From assembly GCA_938092005.1 (NCBI GenBank), contig CALKOU010000004.1, forward strand, positions 1-64,000: a stretch of DNA of 64,000 nt, written 5' to 3'. Of the stretch, positions 25,612 to 33,378 are shown in pieces. Below the pieces are notes generated by a model. That model made no database searches. It worked only from the letters and a program-made list of their open reading frames with translations, and was not told where the DNA came from. Source of the DNA: an uncultured Flavobacteriaceae bacterium (GTDB taxonomy: Bacteria > Bacteroidota > Bacteroidia > Flavobacteriales > Flavobacteriaceae). The number at the start of each line of letters is the position of its first letter. Within the stretch, counting starts at the first letter, position 1. A program made the translations under genes and the position numbers.

Positions 25612-25950
25612 TTAGTTTAAAGTATCACCACCTTTTTCGCCCGTTCTGACACGATAGGCTTCCTCAACGGGGAGTACAAATATTTTTCCATCACCAATGT
25701 TTCCCGTTCCACCAGCTTCAATTATGGCCTGAACCGCAGGCGCTACAAAGTCGTCGTTAACCACTATTGAAATCATTCTACGCTCAATAGCAGATGTACT
25801 ATAGGATACTCCTCTGTACACACGTCCCTTTTTTTCATTTCCAATTCCAGTCACGTCCCAGTGGCTGAAAAAAGTAACCCCAACTTCGTGGAGTTTGTTT
25901 TTTACATCCTCAAACTGCGTTTTTCGGATAAGTGCTTCTATTTTTTTCAT
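25612..25950 (-). CDS. glnK: P-II nitrogen regulatory protein (GlnK/GlnB-like)
   Basis: The 112-residue protein keeps the P-II ends (MKKIEALIRK..., GNIGDGKIFVLPVEEAYRVRTGE) and the YRGVSY motif with Tyr50 aligning to the uridylylated Tyr51 of Escherichia coli GlnB. The T-loop is altered: Glu39 stands where Gln39 helps bind 2-oxoglutarate, the loop is one residue shorter, and Asn replaces the Lys before IGDGK. P-II proteins sense ATP/ADP and 2-oxoglutarate and block Amt. Its position between two amt genes fits this job. The changes may be common in Bacteroidota, which I cannot check. Confidence 0.92.
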   Translation of the reverse strand: MKKIEALIRKTQFEDVKNKLHEVGVTFFSHWDVTGIGNEKKGRVYRGVSYSTSAIERRMISIVVNDDFVAPAVQAIIEAGGTGNIGDGKIFVLPVEEAYRVRTGEKGGDTLN

Positions 25951-25969
25951 TATTTGAATAATTAATTGG

Positions 25970-25977
25970 CAAGTATA
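25970..25977 (-). promoter_or_regulatory. Weak -7-like element upstream of the P-II gene
   Basis: On the minus strand TATACTTG matches seven of eight positions of TAnnTTTG, 19 nt before the ATG and just past a strong terminator. It could provide separate transcription of the P-II/amt pair. Confidence 0.35.
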
Positions 25978-25980
25978 AAC

Positions 25981-26015
25981 AAAAAAAAGAGATTGGAGGA
26001 TACCAATCTCTTTTT
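25981..26015 (-). terminator. Internal terminator between the first amt and the P-II gene
   Basis: A perfect 13-bp stem (25984-25996 and 26003-26015) with loop AGGATA is followed on the minus strand by eight T residues. It lies 30 nt before the P-II start, splitting the ammonium cluster into two transcription units or tuning their ratio. Confidence 0.85.
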
Positions 26016-26063
26016 CTAAAAATCTAAATTAAAACAAAATACTAACTAGTTTTTTTTGATTTC

Positions 26064-27341
26064 TTACGGGTTTAGGTCGCTGTTAAAAGCAAGCTCACCG
26101 TGTTCAGCCATATCAAGGCCTTTTAATTCGTCTTCTTCAGAAACACGAAGTCCAATCGTTTTCTTTAGGATGTAAAGTACCACAAAAGAAGTACCTACAG
26201 CCCAAGCGCCGTAAGCTGCAACTCCGATAGCTTGTACACCAAGTACAGATGCACCACCACCATTTAGAAGTCCAATTCCAGTTGCGCCGTCAACACCCCA
26301 AAGACCAATAACAAGCGTTCCCCAAGCACCAACTACACCGTGTGCAGAAGCCGCTCCAATAGCATCATCAATCTTAAGTTTTTTCTCAATAAATTCAATT
26401 GAGAACACAACGATAATACCACCTACCAGTCCAGCGAAGAAGCCACCTGTCATGGTCATGTTTCCACAACCAGCAGTAATAGCTACTAGACCTGCGATAG
26501 CACCGTTAAGGGTTTGAGATAAACTAGGTTTTCCTAGGTATAACCAAGATGTGAATAATGCACCAAGCGCACCAGCTGCAGCAGCTATGTTGGTTACCAT
26601 TACCACAGCCGAAGCAGCAACTGAGTCGTCACCACCCCAAGCCAATTGGGATCCACCATTGAAACCGAACCATCCTAACCATAGGATAAAAACACCAAGG
26701 GTACCTAATAATAAGTTACTTCCAGGGATAGCGTTTACTTTTCCATCAGTGTATTTACCAATTCTTGGACCTACCATCCAAGCAGCAACTAATGCAGCCC
26801 AACCACCAACAGAGTGAACAATAGATGAACCTGCAAAGTCGATAAAGCCTAAATCAGCTAACCATGCACCGTCACCATACCATTGCCATCCACCAGAAAT
26901 AGGATAAATGATGGCCGTTAAGAATAACGTGAAAATAATGTAGGTACTATATTTGGTTCTACCAGCTACAGCTCCTGATACAATAGTTGCAGCAGTTGCA
27001 GCAAAAACAGTTTGGAAAAATACGTCGTGTGCACCTGCACCAGGGTTCATCCAAAGGTCACTTACGGAAATAAATCCAGAAGCATCTTTGGTTCCGTACA
27101 TTAAGCCGTAACCTAAAGCCCAAAAGCTCAGTGTTCCAACGCTAATATCCATGAAGTTTTTCATGGCGATGTTTGCTGCGTTTTTAGCACGCGTTAAGCC
27201 AGATTCTACTAGGGTAAATCCTGCTTGCATAAAGAATACAAGAATACCAGATAAAAGTATCCAAAGTATTGATAAATCTTCACTTACATCTACAGCTGCT
27301 GCCGATGTAGTGATGTTTGTTAATGATGTTAATAATGACAT
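26064..27341 (-). CDS. amt: Ammonium transporter (Amt), first of two in the operon
   Basis: The 425-residue Amt has the expected FFMQAGFTLVESGLTRAKN start helix, FAGSSIVHSVGGWAALVA with the pore His, LLLGTLGVFILWLGWFGFNGGS, ASAHGVVGAWGTLVIGLWG with the second pore His, and a C-terminal LRVSEEDELKGLDMAEHG tail. It differs clearly from the downstream copy, so the two are old paralogues and not a recent duplication. It starts 26 nt after the porin gene and is followed by a terminator before P-II. Confidence 0.96.
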   Translation of the reverse strand: MSLLTSLTNITTSAAAVDVSEDLSILWILLSGILVFFMQAGFTLVESGLTRAKNAANIAMKNFMDISVGTLSFWALGYGLMYGTKDASGFISVSDLWMNPGAGAHDVFFQTVFAATAATIVSGAVAGRTKYSTYIIFTLFLTAIIYPISGGWQWYGDGAWLADLGFIDFAGSSIVHSVGGWAALVAAWMVGPRIGKYTDGKVNAIPGSNLLLGTLGVFILWLGWFGFNGGSQLAWGGDDSVAASAVVMVTNIAAAAGALGALFTSWLYLGKPSLSQTLNGAIAGLVAITAGCGNMTMTGGFFAGLVGGIIVVFSIEFIEKKLKIDDAIGAASAHGVVGAWGTLVIGLWGVDGATGIGLLNGGGASVLGVQAIGVAAYGAWAVGTSFVVLYILKKTIGLRVSEEDELKGLDMAEHGELAFNSDLNP

Positions 27342-27367
27342 ATCTTAGTTTTTTAGTTAAACAAAAT

Positions 27368-28351
27368 CTAGAACGAGTAAATCGCAGCTAGAACGAAAGA
27401 AGATAAGCTATCAGTTGCACCGTCAGCGTCTGTATAAAACTTATCTGAAGCACTATCAATTCTGAATTCTGGTTTGATTGTCATGCTTCCAGAAGTAAGA
27501 CTACCTGTAATTGTAAAGGATGTATTATCTCCATCTCCAAAAGCACCTAATGCACCGTTTTCAGTGAAGGCCTCATATCTTGCGCCAAGGGCGAAAGTGT
27601 CAGAGAATGCATACTGTGGGTAAAGTGCAACTCCAGAAAATTCAATTGTATCATCTTCATATGTAGTGGCGTTTACACCTAAGAAAAAGCTATCTGTTAT
27701 ATCAACTCCACCGGTAAAATCAAGTTGCGTAGCTCCTTGTCCAGTTAATAAATTGATGTACTGTCCATATAGACCTAACTGTGCTCCAAACATATAGTCG
27801 TCTCCAACTGGCTGCTCTTCTGTAGCATCTGTTGAATTTAATACACCTAACATTAAAGATACATCATCGGAAACAGCTATATCAGCTTTTAAACCTGTAT
27901 GTGAAAAAGGACCGTATGAGAACATGTAGGAAGTAGAGTAGTTGAAGTTTGCAGCAGGTGAAATCACTTCATACCCCAAGAATGTATTAAAGTTACCAAG
28001 TGTTAATGTAAAGCTATCACTTACATTATAGTAAACATATAATTGGTTAACGATGTTAGAAGAACCTGCAGAGTTAAATACCGCATCAGCCCCTCTTGGT
28101 CCGTATACTAAGTCAGCAACAAATCCAGACTTTTCACCTTCATAAGAAAGCACAATGTTTGCCATTCCAAGTGCAAACCCATTTAAGTCAGCAAATGAAG
28201 TGCCTGGCTTGTATTCCGTGCTTCTATAGTAAGTATCCACAGTACCTGAAACACTAAATGTTGGCGCTTCTTGCGCTTGTACAGTAGTTCCTGAGAACGT
28301 AAATAAAGCAACAATTGCTGTAAGAGTTAAAAAAGATAATATATTTTTCAT
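27368..28351 (-). CDS. Outer-membrane porin (OmpL-like beta-barrel) of the ammonium operon
   Basis: The 327-residue protein has a signal peptide (to about VQAQEA), then a chain of amphipathic strands: FSVSGTVDTYYRSTEYKPG, FVADLVYGPRGADAVF, LYVYYNVSDSFTLTLGNFNT, and ends SSFVLAAIYSF with a C-terminal Phe, typical of barrels assembled by Bam. The pattern fits the putative beta-barrel porin-2 group. It is the first gene of the operon with amt 26 nt downstream, so it may let ammonium or small nitrogen compounds through the outer membrane. A palindrome shared with the glutamine synthetase spacer lies upstream. Confidence 0.82.
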   Translation of the reverse strand: MKNILSFLTLTAIVALFTFSGTTVQAQEAPTFSVSGTVDTYYRSTEYKPGTSFADLNGFALGMANIVLSYEGEKSGFVADLVYGPRGADAVFNSAGSSNIVNQLYVYYNVSDSFTLTLGNFNTFLGYEVISPAANFNYSTSYMFSYGPFSHTGLKADIAVSDDVSLMLGVLNSTDATEEQPVGDDYMFGAQLGLYGQYINLLTGQGATQLDFTGGVDITDSFFLGVNATTYEDDTIEFSGVALYPQYAFSDTFALGARYEAFTENGALGAFGDGDNTSFTITGSLTSGSMTIKPEFRIDSASDKFYTDADGATDSLSSFVLAAIYSF

Positions 28352-28400
28352 AATGTAATGTTTAGTTAAAATTTATTTTGATTTTCTACTAATAACACTA

Positions 28401-28408
28401 CAAAACTA
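28401..28408 (-). promoter_or_regulatory. Candidate -7 box of the porin-amt operon
   Basis: On the minus strand TAGTTTTG matches TAnnTTTG, about 50 nt before the porin ATG. A matching -33 box is not evident, which would suit an activator-dependent promoter. Confidence 0.5.
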
Positions 28409-28474
28409 CGATTGTTTTGTGACAACTACATAAAATATAGGGGTTAAACAGTATATTTTTACATATTAAACACC

Positions 28475-28499
28475 ATACCCCCTAAAAAAATGGGGGTAT
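28475..28499. promoter_or_regulatory. Candidate nitrogen operator upstream of the porin-amt operon
   Basis: ATACCCCC (28475-28482) and GGGGGTAT (28492-28499) are perfect 8-bp arms around TAAAAAAAT. The core CCCCCTAA-AAAAATGGGG matches the site at 16101-16119 apart from one base of spacing and minor changes. It sits about 70 bp upstream of the -7 box. Confidence 0.6.
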
Positions 28500-28535
28500 A
28501 GTAAAATAAAACTATAAATTTTAAGAATCAGGGTC

Positions 28536-28913
28536 TTAAAACTGACGATGCAGCACCATCCCCATGTAAATAAAGAGAATGCCTACTGTAAAAGTGCCCA
28601 AACTATAGAGTAGAAATTGTAAAAACTGTCCTTGCTCTAAAAAACGCATGTTTTCTAAAGTGAAAGAAGAAAAGGTTGTTAAGCCACCACAAAAACCAAC
28701 GGTGAACAGGGTATAGTGTGTGTTAGAGATTGATGTTTTGGCTGTTACAAACCCAAGAATCAGTCCTAATAAAAGACAACCCAGACTGTTGGCGATTAAG
28801 GTTGCATATGGGAAATGCGGTGTTATTGGTTTGATGATGATTCCAATCGCATAACGAATTATACTTCCAAAACCTCCCCCAACAAATACGAGTAAAAAGG
28901 ATGTGATGTTCAT
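28536..28913 (-). CDS. crcB: Fluoride ion channel CrcB/FluC
   Basis: The 125-residue protein has four membrane helices and the FluC marks: GGGFGSIIRYAIG near the start, the Asn-containing TLIANSLGCLLLGL, and GFCGGLTTFSSFTLENM, where Thr and Phe residues line the pore. FluC dimers export fluoride. A small membrane-protein gene lies 2 nt upstream on the same strand. No fluoride riboswitch was recognised upstream. Confidence 0.95.
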   Translation of the reverse strand: MNITSFLLVFVGGGFGSIIRYAIGIIIKPITPHFPYATLIANSLGCLLLGLILGFVTAKTSISNTHYTLFTVGFCGGLTTFSSFTLENMRFLEQGQFLQFLLYSLGTFTVGILFIYMGMVLHRQF

Positions 28914-28915
28914 TG

Positions 28916-29098
28916 TTATACAATGCTTTTTAATCCAACCAACAAACTAACAAAGATTAAAAAGCCAATAAGCACCCAAAAGCTTCCTTTAAAGTAGTGT
29001 TTGCTTTTTTGTTTGTCTTTGGTATAGCTATATATAATGATAGCTGTGAAGCTGATGACAAAAAAAAGCGCGAAAATCAATTGACCGGTGCTGAACAT
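28916..29098 (-). CDS. Small two-helix membrane protein next to fluC
   Basis: From the Met at 29098 the protein has 60 residues: a hydrophobic helix (LIFALFFVISFTAIIIYSY), a basic loop (TKDKQKSKHYFKG) and a second helix (VLIGFLIFVSLLVGL). A longer frame exists upstream, but its extra residues look untranslated. It ends 2 nt before the fluC start, so co-expression is likely. No known family comes to mind; a similar small protein appears frequently in flavobacteria as far as I recall. Confidence 0.65.
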   Translation of the reverse strand: MFSTGQLIFALFFVISFTAIIIYSYTKDKQKSKHYFKGSFWVLIGFLIFVSLLVGLKSIV

Positions 29099-29127
29099 AG
29101 TGTTATTTTTAGCGAAACTATAAAAAA

Positions 29128-29511
29128 ATGCAAGACCAACTCGATGCTGTAGCAGCATTTCACAAAGCTTTTGGCGTGGGAATCGCGCAAAAACCAACAA
29201 CAACAATCGACAAAGACATCTTAGCCTTAAGGTATAGGCTTATGGCAGAAGAAAATGAAGAGTATTTGGAGGCGGCAAATAATAATGACTTGACAGAAGT
29301 TGCCGACGCTCTTGGCGATATGCTCTATATATTGTGTGGAACAATATTAACACATGGCATGCAGCATATAATAAAAGATGTGTTTTCAGAAATTCAAGAC
29401 AGCAATATGAGCAAACTTGGTAGTGATGGAAAACCCATTTATAGAGAAGACGGCAAAGTTATGAAAGGTCCGAACTACAGACGTCCAAATTTGAAACAGT
29501 TTGTGGATTAA
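29128..29511 (+). CDS. MazG/PRA-PH-like nucleotide pyrophosphohydrolase
   Basis: The 127-residue protein shows the all-alpha NTP pyrophosphohydrolase motif: EENEEY (EExxE-type) followed by EVADALGD (ExxD), which binds Mg2+. It ends with GPNYRRPNLKQFVD. The size and the IYREDGKVMKGPNY tail fit phosphoribosyl-ATP-pyrophosphohydrolase-like proteins, which clean up non-canonical nucleotides; a true HisE role is unlikely since no his genes are near. Its stop overlaps the stop of the convergent ilvE gene by 4 nt. Confidence 0.8.
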   Translation: MQDQLDAVAAFHKAFGVGIAQKPTTTIDKDILALRYRLMAEENEEYLEAANNNDLTEVADALGDMLYILCGTILTHGMQHIIKDVFSEIQDSNMSKLGSDGKPIYREDGKVMKGPNYRRPNLKQFVD

Positions 29512-30569
29512 TCACAAACTTTACAGCGCCAATTGAAGGGATCCGCTGCTTTATTGTATTGGATGTCCATTAACTGTTGCTTAAGCATTAACGCATAGCT
29601 GTTTTCGGACAAAGGCGTTTCATATGTTTTTCCTTTGTAACCAAATCCAATAATAGGCTGAATTACAACAGCAGTTCCGCTACCAAAAATTTCAAGTAGC
29701 GCCCCCGAAGTTGATGCTTCAATAAGTTCTGCTACACGCAACGTCCTAACCTCGGTTTTGATACCTAAATGTTCGGCTAATGATAAGACACTTTTTCGTG
29801 TTACCCCATCCAAAATACTATCGCTTGTAGGAGCTGTAATTAAGGTGTCTCCAATACGGAAAAACAGGTTCATCGTACCCGCTTCTTCAATAAATTCGTG
29901 TGTTGCAGCATCTGTCCAAATCACTTGTTGAAAACCTTCGTTTTTAGCTAATTGTGTTGGGTAAAACTGCCCGCCGTAATTTCCTGCAGCCTTCGCATAG
30001 CCCGTACCGCCTTGTGGTGCTCGGCTGTAATGATCTGCAATTTTAACACGAACGTCTCCGCCGTAATAACTTGCAACAGGCGCACAAATAATCATAAAAC
30101 GATACTCGGAAGCTGCAGATGCTTGTACACCAGCCTCTGAAGCAAAAACAAATGGGCGTACGTAGAGCGACTTACCTGCTCCAGATTTTACCCATGCTTT
30201 ATCTAAAGAAATAAGGGCTTTGAGGCCTTCTAAAAATTGATCTTCGGGAAATTGCGGAATCGCCAAACGCTCGGCAGAGGCGTTTATGCGTTTTGCGTTT
30301 TGCTCAGGTCTGAAGAGCCAAACGCTACCGTTATCATCCTTAAATGCTTTCATGCCTTCAAAAACAGCTTGACCGTAATGCAAAACACTAGCAGCTGGCG
30401 ACATTTCCATTGGGGCATAAGGAATAATTTGAGGCGTTTCCCATTGCCCATTACGGTAGTCACACACAAACATATGATCTGTAAACGTTGATCCAAATGC
30501 TAGGTTGTCAAAATCTACAGTATCGATTTTTGAAGCGCTTATTGGCTTTATGTCTATTGATAAATTCAC
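29508..30569 (-). CDS. ilvE: Branched-chain amino acid aminotransferase
   Basis: The 353-residue class IV PLP enzyme has GQAVFEGMKAFKDDNG, VWLFRPEQNAKR, KSLYVRPFVFASE, the PLP-lysine segment TGYAKAAGNYGG, the EEAGTMNLFF motif and ILDGVTRKSVLSLAE. It interconverts Val, Leu and Ile with their keto acids using glutamate. It is a single gene, divergent from the epimerase gene and tail-overlapping with the pyrophosphohydrolase. Confidence 0.95.
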   Translation of the reverse strand: MNLSIDIKPISASKIDTVDFDNLAFGSTFTDHMFVCDYRNGQWETPQIIPYAPMEMSPAASVLHYGQAVFEGMKAFKDDNGSVWLFRPEQNAKRINASAERLAIPQFPEDQFLEGLKALISLDKAWVKSGAGKSLYVRPFVFASEAGVQASAASEYRFMIICAPVASYYGGDVRVKIADHYSRAPQGGTGYAKAAGNYGGQFYPTQLAKNEGFQQVIWTDAATHEFIEEAGTMNLFFRIGDTLITAPTSDSILDGVTRKSVLSLAEHLGIKTEVRTLRVAELIEASTSGALLEIFGSGTAVVIQPIIGFGYKGKTYETPLSENSYALMLKQQLMDIQYNKAADPFNWRCKVCD

Positions 30570-30631
30570 ATAACAAAAGTATAAAAATCTTGGGTGCGCC
30601 GTTCATCTACATTAAATTTACCAAAAAAAGC

Positions 30632-31537
30632 ATGAAAATTTTAATCACAGGGGCAAGTGGTCTAATTGGTAAAGCTCTTGTTGGTGCTTTACAACAGGTT
30701 GGTCATCAAGTTGTTACCCTCTCTACTCGTAAGCAAACATCTTCACTGACAACCTACTACTGGAATCCTGAAAAAGGTGAAATTGACACCAAAGCATTGG
30801 TGGATGTTGATGTGATTATAAGCCTGGCAGGCGCAAAGATTAATCAGCGATGGACAGCAAAAAACAAAAAAGCCATACTTAACAGTAGGGTTCTCGGTAC
30901 CAAATTGCTACGAAAAGCAATTCAAAACAACCCTAGCCATAACATTTCACATTTCATTTCCGCCTCTGCAGTTGGTTTATATCCTTCTCACATAAACGAG
31001 CTATATCATGAGGATGAAACGAAAATTTCGGATTCATTTACAGGAACTGTAGTTTCGGCATGGGAGCAAGAAGTAGCTGCATTTGAACATACCGTAGCGC
31101 ATGTTAGTAAAATCAGAATTGGATTGGTTTTAGCAAAAACAGGTGGTGCATTACTTCCTTTAGCTATTCCTGCATCTTTTGGTTTTGGTGCATGGTTTGG
31201 TTCTGGAAAACAGTGGCAATCATGGATTCATATACAAGATTTAGTGCGCCTCTTTGTTTTTACAATCGATAACCCAGGTTGCTACAACGGTGTTTCCCCC
31301 GACCCAGTTACTCAGAAATCGTTAGTTAAAGCCATTTCAAAGCAATATGGTATGCCACAATGGTTACCCGGCATCCCCGCTGTGATTATCAACGTTTTTT
31401 TGGGTGAGATGGCTACCATCCTTTTTGATAGTATTCGTGCTTCAAGTACTGCTGCTCAAACACGTGGATTTTCGTTTCAATTTAGCACTCTTAACCAAGC
31501 ACTTGCGGATTTGTTACCCTTAAGATCAAAAAAGTAG
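30632..31537 (+). CDS. NAD(P)-binding epimerase-like protein (TIGR01777/YfcH family)
   Basis: From the Met at 30632 the protein has 301 residues and begins KILITGASGLIGKALVGAL, the Rossmann GxxGxxG loop. It continues with IISLAGAKINQRWTAKNKKAI, SASAVGLYPS and WEQEV, hallmarks of the YfcH/SDR39U group, and has a family-type C-terminus. An upstream frame of 48 codons in the ilvE spacer lacks any family match, so I use the internal start. The substrate is not known for the family. It is 60 bp upstream of grpE. Confidence 0.88.
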   Translation: MKILITGASGLIGKALVGALQQVGHQVVTLSTRKQTSSLTTYYWNPEKGEIDTKALVDVDVIISLAGAKINQRWTAKNKKAILNSRVLGTKLLRKAIQNNPSHNISHFISASAVGLYPSHINELYHEDETKISDSFTGTVVSAWEQEVAAFEHTVAHVSKIRIGLVLAKTGGALLPLAIPASFGFGAWFGSGKQWQSWIHIQDLVRLFVFTIDNPGCYNGVSPDPVTQKSLVKAISKQYGMPQWLPGIPAVIINVFLGEMATILFDSIRASSTAAQTRGFSFQFSTLNQALADLLPLRSKK

Positions 31538-31543
31538 TGTCAT

Positions 31544-31576
31544 TTTGACATAGATGTTTTTTTGGCAGTACTTTTG
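31544..31576 (+). promoter_or_regulatory. Promoter of grpE-dnaJ (also reads as a sigma-54-like site)
   Basis: TTTG at 31544-31547 and TACTTTTG at 31569-31576, 21 nt apart, make a good vegetative promoter. In the same bases TTGGCAG-TACTT-TTGCC (31562-31578) has GG and GC 12 nt apart as in -24/-12 promoters. A palindrome TTTGGCA/TGCCAAA spans the same place. Confidence 0.55.
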
Positions 31577-31597
31577 CCAAATACTATAAAAACAATT

Positions 31598-32116
31598 ATG
31601 GCTGCCAAAAAAGAAAAAAAAACAGCTCCAAAGAAAGCAAAACAAGAAGAAGTAAACGTAGACGATAACAACGACCTCCTGGTTGAGGCTCAAGCGGCTT
31701 TAGAAGAAGAAAAAAATAAGTTTTTACGTTTGTTTGCCGAATTTGAAAATTATAAAAAGCGAACCGCAAAAGAGCGTGTTGAACTTTTTAAAACAGCATC
31801 TAAAGAGGTAATGGTAGCATTGCTACCTGTTTTAGATGATTTTGAACGCGCCCTTTCTGAAATGGACAGCGATAATGACGATTTAATGGGAATTCGCTTG
31901 ATTTACAACAAGTTTTCGGATACCCTAAAGCAACAAGGTTTAACCTTAATGGAAATTGAACCGAACACTGTATTTGATGCGGAACTGCATGAAGCCATTA
32001 CTCAATTGCCTGCTTCAGAGCAACATCCAAAAGGTAGCATTATTGATGTAGTTGGAGCTGGATATAAATTAGGAGATTTAATAATTCGTTACCCTAAAGT
32101 GGTAGTAGCACAATAA
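31598..32116 (+). CDS. grpE: Nucleotide exchange factor GrpE
   Basis: From the Met at 31598 the protein has 172 residues: a Lys- and Glu-rich flexible start, a long coiled coil ([21 protein letters not shown]), then [12 protein letters not shown], and the beta domain with [13 protein letters not shown] and [18 protein letters not shown]. It releases ADP from DnaK. dnaJ starts 2 nt downstream, so the pair is an operon; dnaK is not in the window. Confidence 0.96.
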   Translation: MAAKKEKKTAPKKAKQEEVNVDDNNDLLVEAQAALEEEKNKFLRLFAEFENYKKRTAKERVELFKTASKEVMVALLPVLDDFERALSEMDSDNDDLMGIRLIYNKFSDTLKQQGLTLMEIEPNTVFDAELHEAITQLPASEQHPKGSIIDVVGAGYKLGDLIIRYPKVVVAQ

Positions 32117-32118
32117 GC

Positions 32119-33228
32119 ATGAAAGAAGATTATTACGACATTTTAGGAGTCTCTAAATCAGCATCTGCTTCAGAAATTAAGAAAGCATACCGCAAGAAAG
32201 CGATTGCGTATCATCCTGACAAAAACCCAGACAACAAAGAGGCCGAAGTAAAGTTTAAAGAAGCTGCTGAGGCTTATGAGGTTCTTGGGGACGAGCAAAA
32301 GCGTGCACAGTACGATCAATATGGTCATGCAGCATTTGACGGCAATCAAGGATTTGGCGGTGGTGGCATGAATATGGACGATATATTCAGTCAGTTTGGC
32401 GATATTTTTGGAAGCGCTTTTGGTGGCGGTGGCTTTGGCGGCTTTGGTGGTGGTCAACGTCGCACTAAAGGGACAAACTTGCGTGTTCGTGTGTCATTAA
32501 CCCTAGAGGAAATGGTGCTTGGGGTTGAAAAAAAGATTAAAGTCAAACGAAAAAAACAAGCCCCAGGGGTTAGTTACACGACTTGTAAAACATGTCAAGG
32601 CTCAGGGCAAACCATGCGCATCACCAACACCATTCTTGGGCGTATGCAATCCGCAACAACCTGTACTTCGTGTAATGGAGCAGGGCAAACGCTTCGCCAC
32701 AGACCTTCAGGTGCCGATAGTTACGGTATGATTTCTGATCAAGAAACCGTTTCCATAAAAATTCCAGCTGGTGTCGAAGACGGAATGCAATTAAAGGTTT
32801 CTGGAAAAGGTAATGAGGCACCTGGACAGGGATTGTCGGGTGATTTGATCGTGCAAATAGCTGTAAAGGAACACCCTACTTTAAAACGAGAAGGAAATAA
32901 TTTACACCTTGATTTATACATTTCCCTTTCTGAAGCTGTATTAGGGACATACAAAGAAATTGATACCGTCGGAGGATCTGTTCGTATCAAACTAGAATCA
33001 GGTATTCAATCGGGTAAGATTTTACGTCTTAAGGGGAAAGGTGTGCCGAGTTTAAATCATTATGGTTCTGGAGATATGCTAGTGCACGTTAATGTTTGGA
33101 CTCCTGAACAATTGACAAAAGAGCAAAAACAATTTTTTGAACAACAGGCTTCACATGACAATTTTAAACCCAGTCCTAAATCAAGTCATAAGTCGTTTTT
33201 TGATAAAGTGAAAGACATGTTTTCATGA
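32119..33228 (+). CDS. dnaJ: Chaperone DnaJ with a reduced zinc region
   Basis: The 369-residue protein has a J domain with HPD at residues 32-34, a Gly/Phe-rich linker (residues 78-113, with [11 protein letters not shown]), a zinc region and the C-terminal substrate domains. Only two CxxCxGxG-type repeats are present (Cys156/159 and Cys182/185) where classical DnaJ has four, so it should hold one zinc ion instead of two. I believe this reduction occurs in other Bacteroidota. It follows grpE by 2 nt and ends before a terminator. Confidence 0.95.
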   Translation: MKEDYYDILGVSKSASASEIKKAYRKKAIAYHPDKNPDNKEAEVKFKEAAEAYEVLGDEQKRAQYDQYGHAAFDGNQGFGGGGMNMDDIFSQFGDIFGSAFGGGGFGGFGGGQRRTKGTNLRVRVSLTLEEMVLGVEKKIKVKRKKQAPGVSYTTCKTCQGSGQTMRITNTILGRMQSATTCTSCNGAGQTLRHRPSGADSYGMISDQETVSIKIPAGVEDGMQLKVSGKGNEAPGQGLSGDLIVQIAVKEHPTLKREGNNLHLDLYISLSEAVLGTYKEIDTVGGSVRIKLESGIQSGKILRLKGKGVPSLNHYGSGDMLVHVNVWTPEQLTKEQKQFFEQQASHDNFKPSPKSSHKSFFDKVKDMFS

Positions 33229-33317
33229 TTTTATATCGTTTGTATTCATAAAGTTTATATATTTGGCTCAACGATAGATTTATCTATAGTTATTTTTCTT
33301 TTTCATAGCAATTTTTT

Positions 33318-33350
33318 CCCATCCTCTTTTTGAGGGTGGGTTTTCTTTTT
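33318..33350 (+). terminator. Terminator after grpE-dnaJ
   Basis: CCCATCCTC (33318-33326) pairs with GAGGGTGGG (33332-33340), one G-U, with loop TTTTT and a T-rich tail. Confidence 0.85.
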
Positions 33351-33378
33351 TTAGCCACTATTTTTTCTATATTAGAGT

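Noticed and set aside
24363-27341. Recent duplication of amt
   Set aside because: The two transporters differ throughout in sequence and length, so they are old paralogues.
28352-28535. Fluoride riboswitch upstream of fluC or the porin
   Set aside because: fluC lies downstream on the minus strand after the small membrane gene; I see no conserved riboswitch fold, only the candidate nitrogen palindrome.
30488-30631. N-terminal extension of the epimerase-like protein
   Set aside because: The 48 extra codons overlap the ilvE start on the other strand and do not resemble the family; the Rossmann start at 30632 is better.
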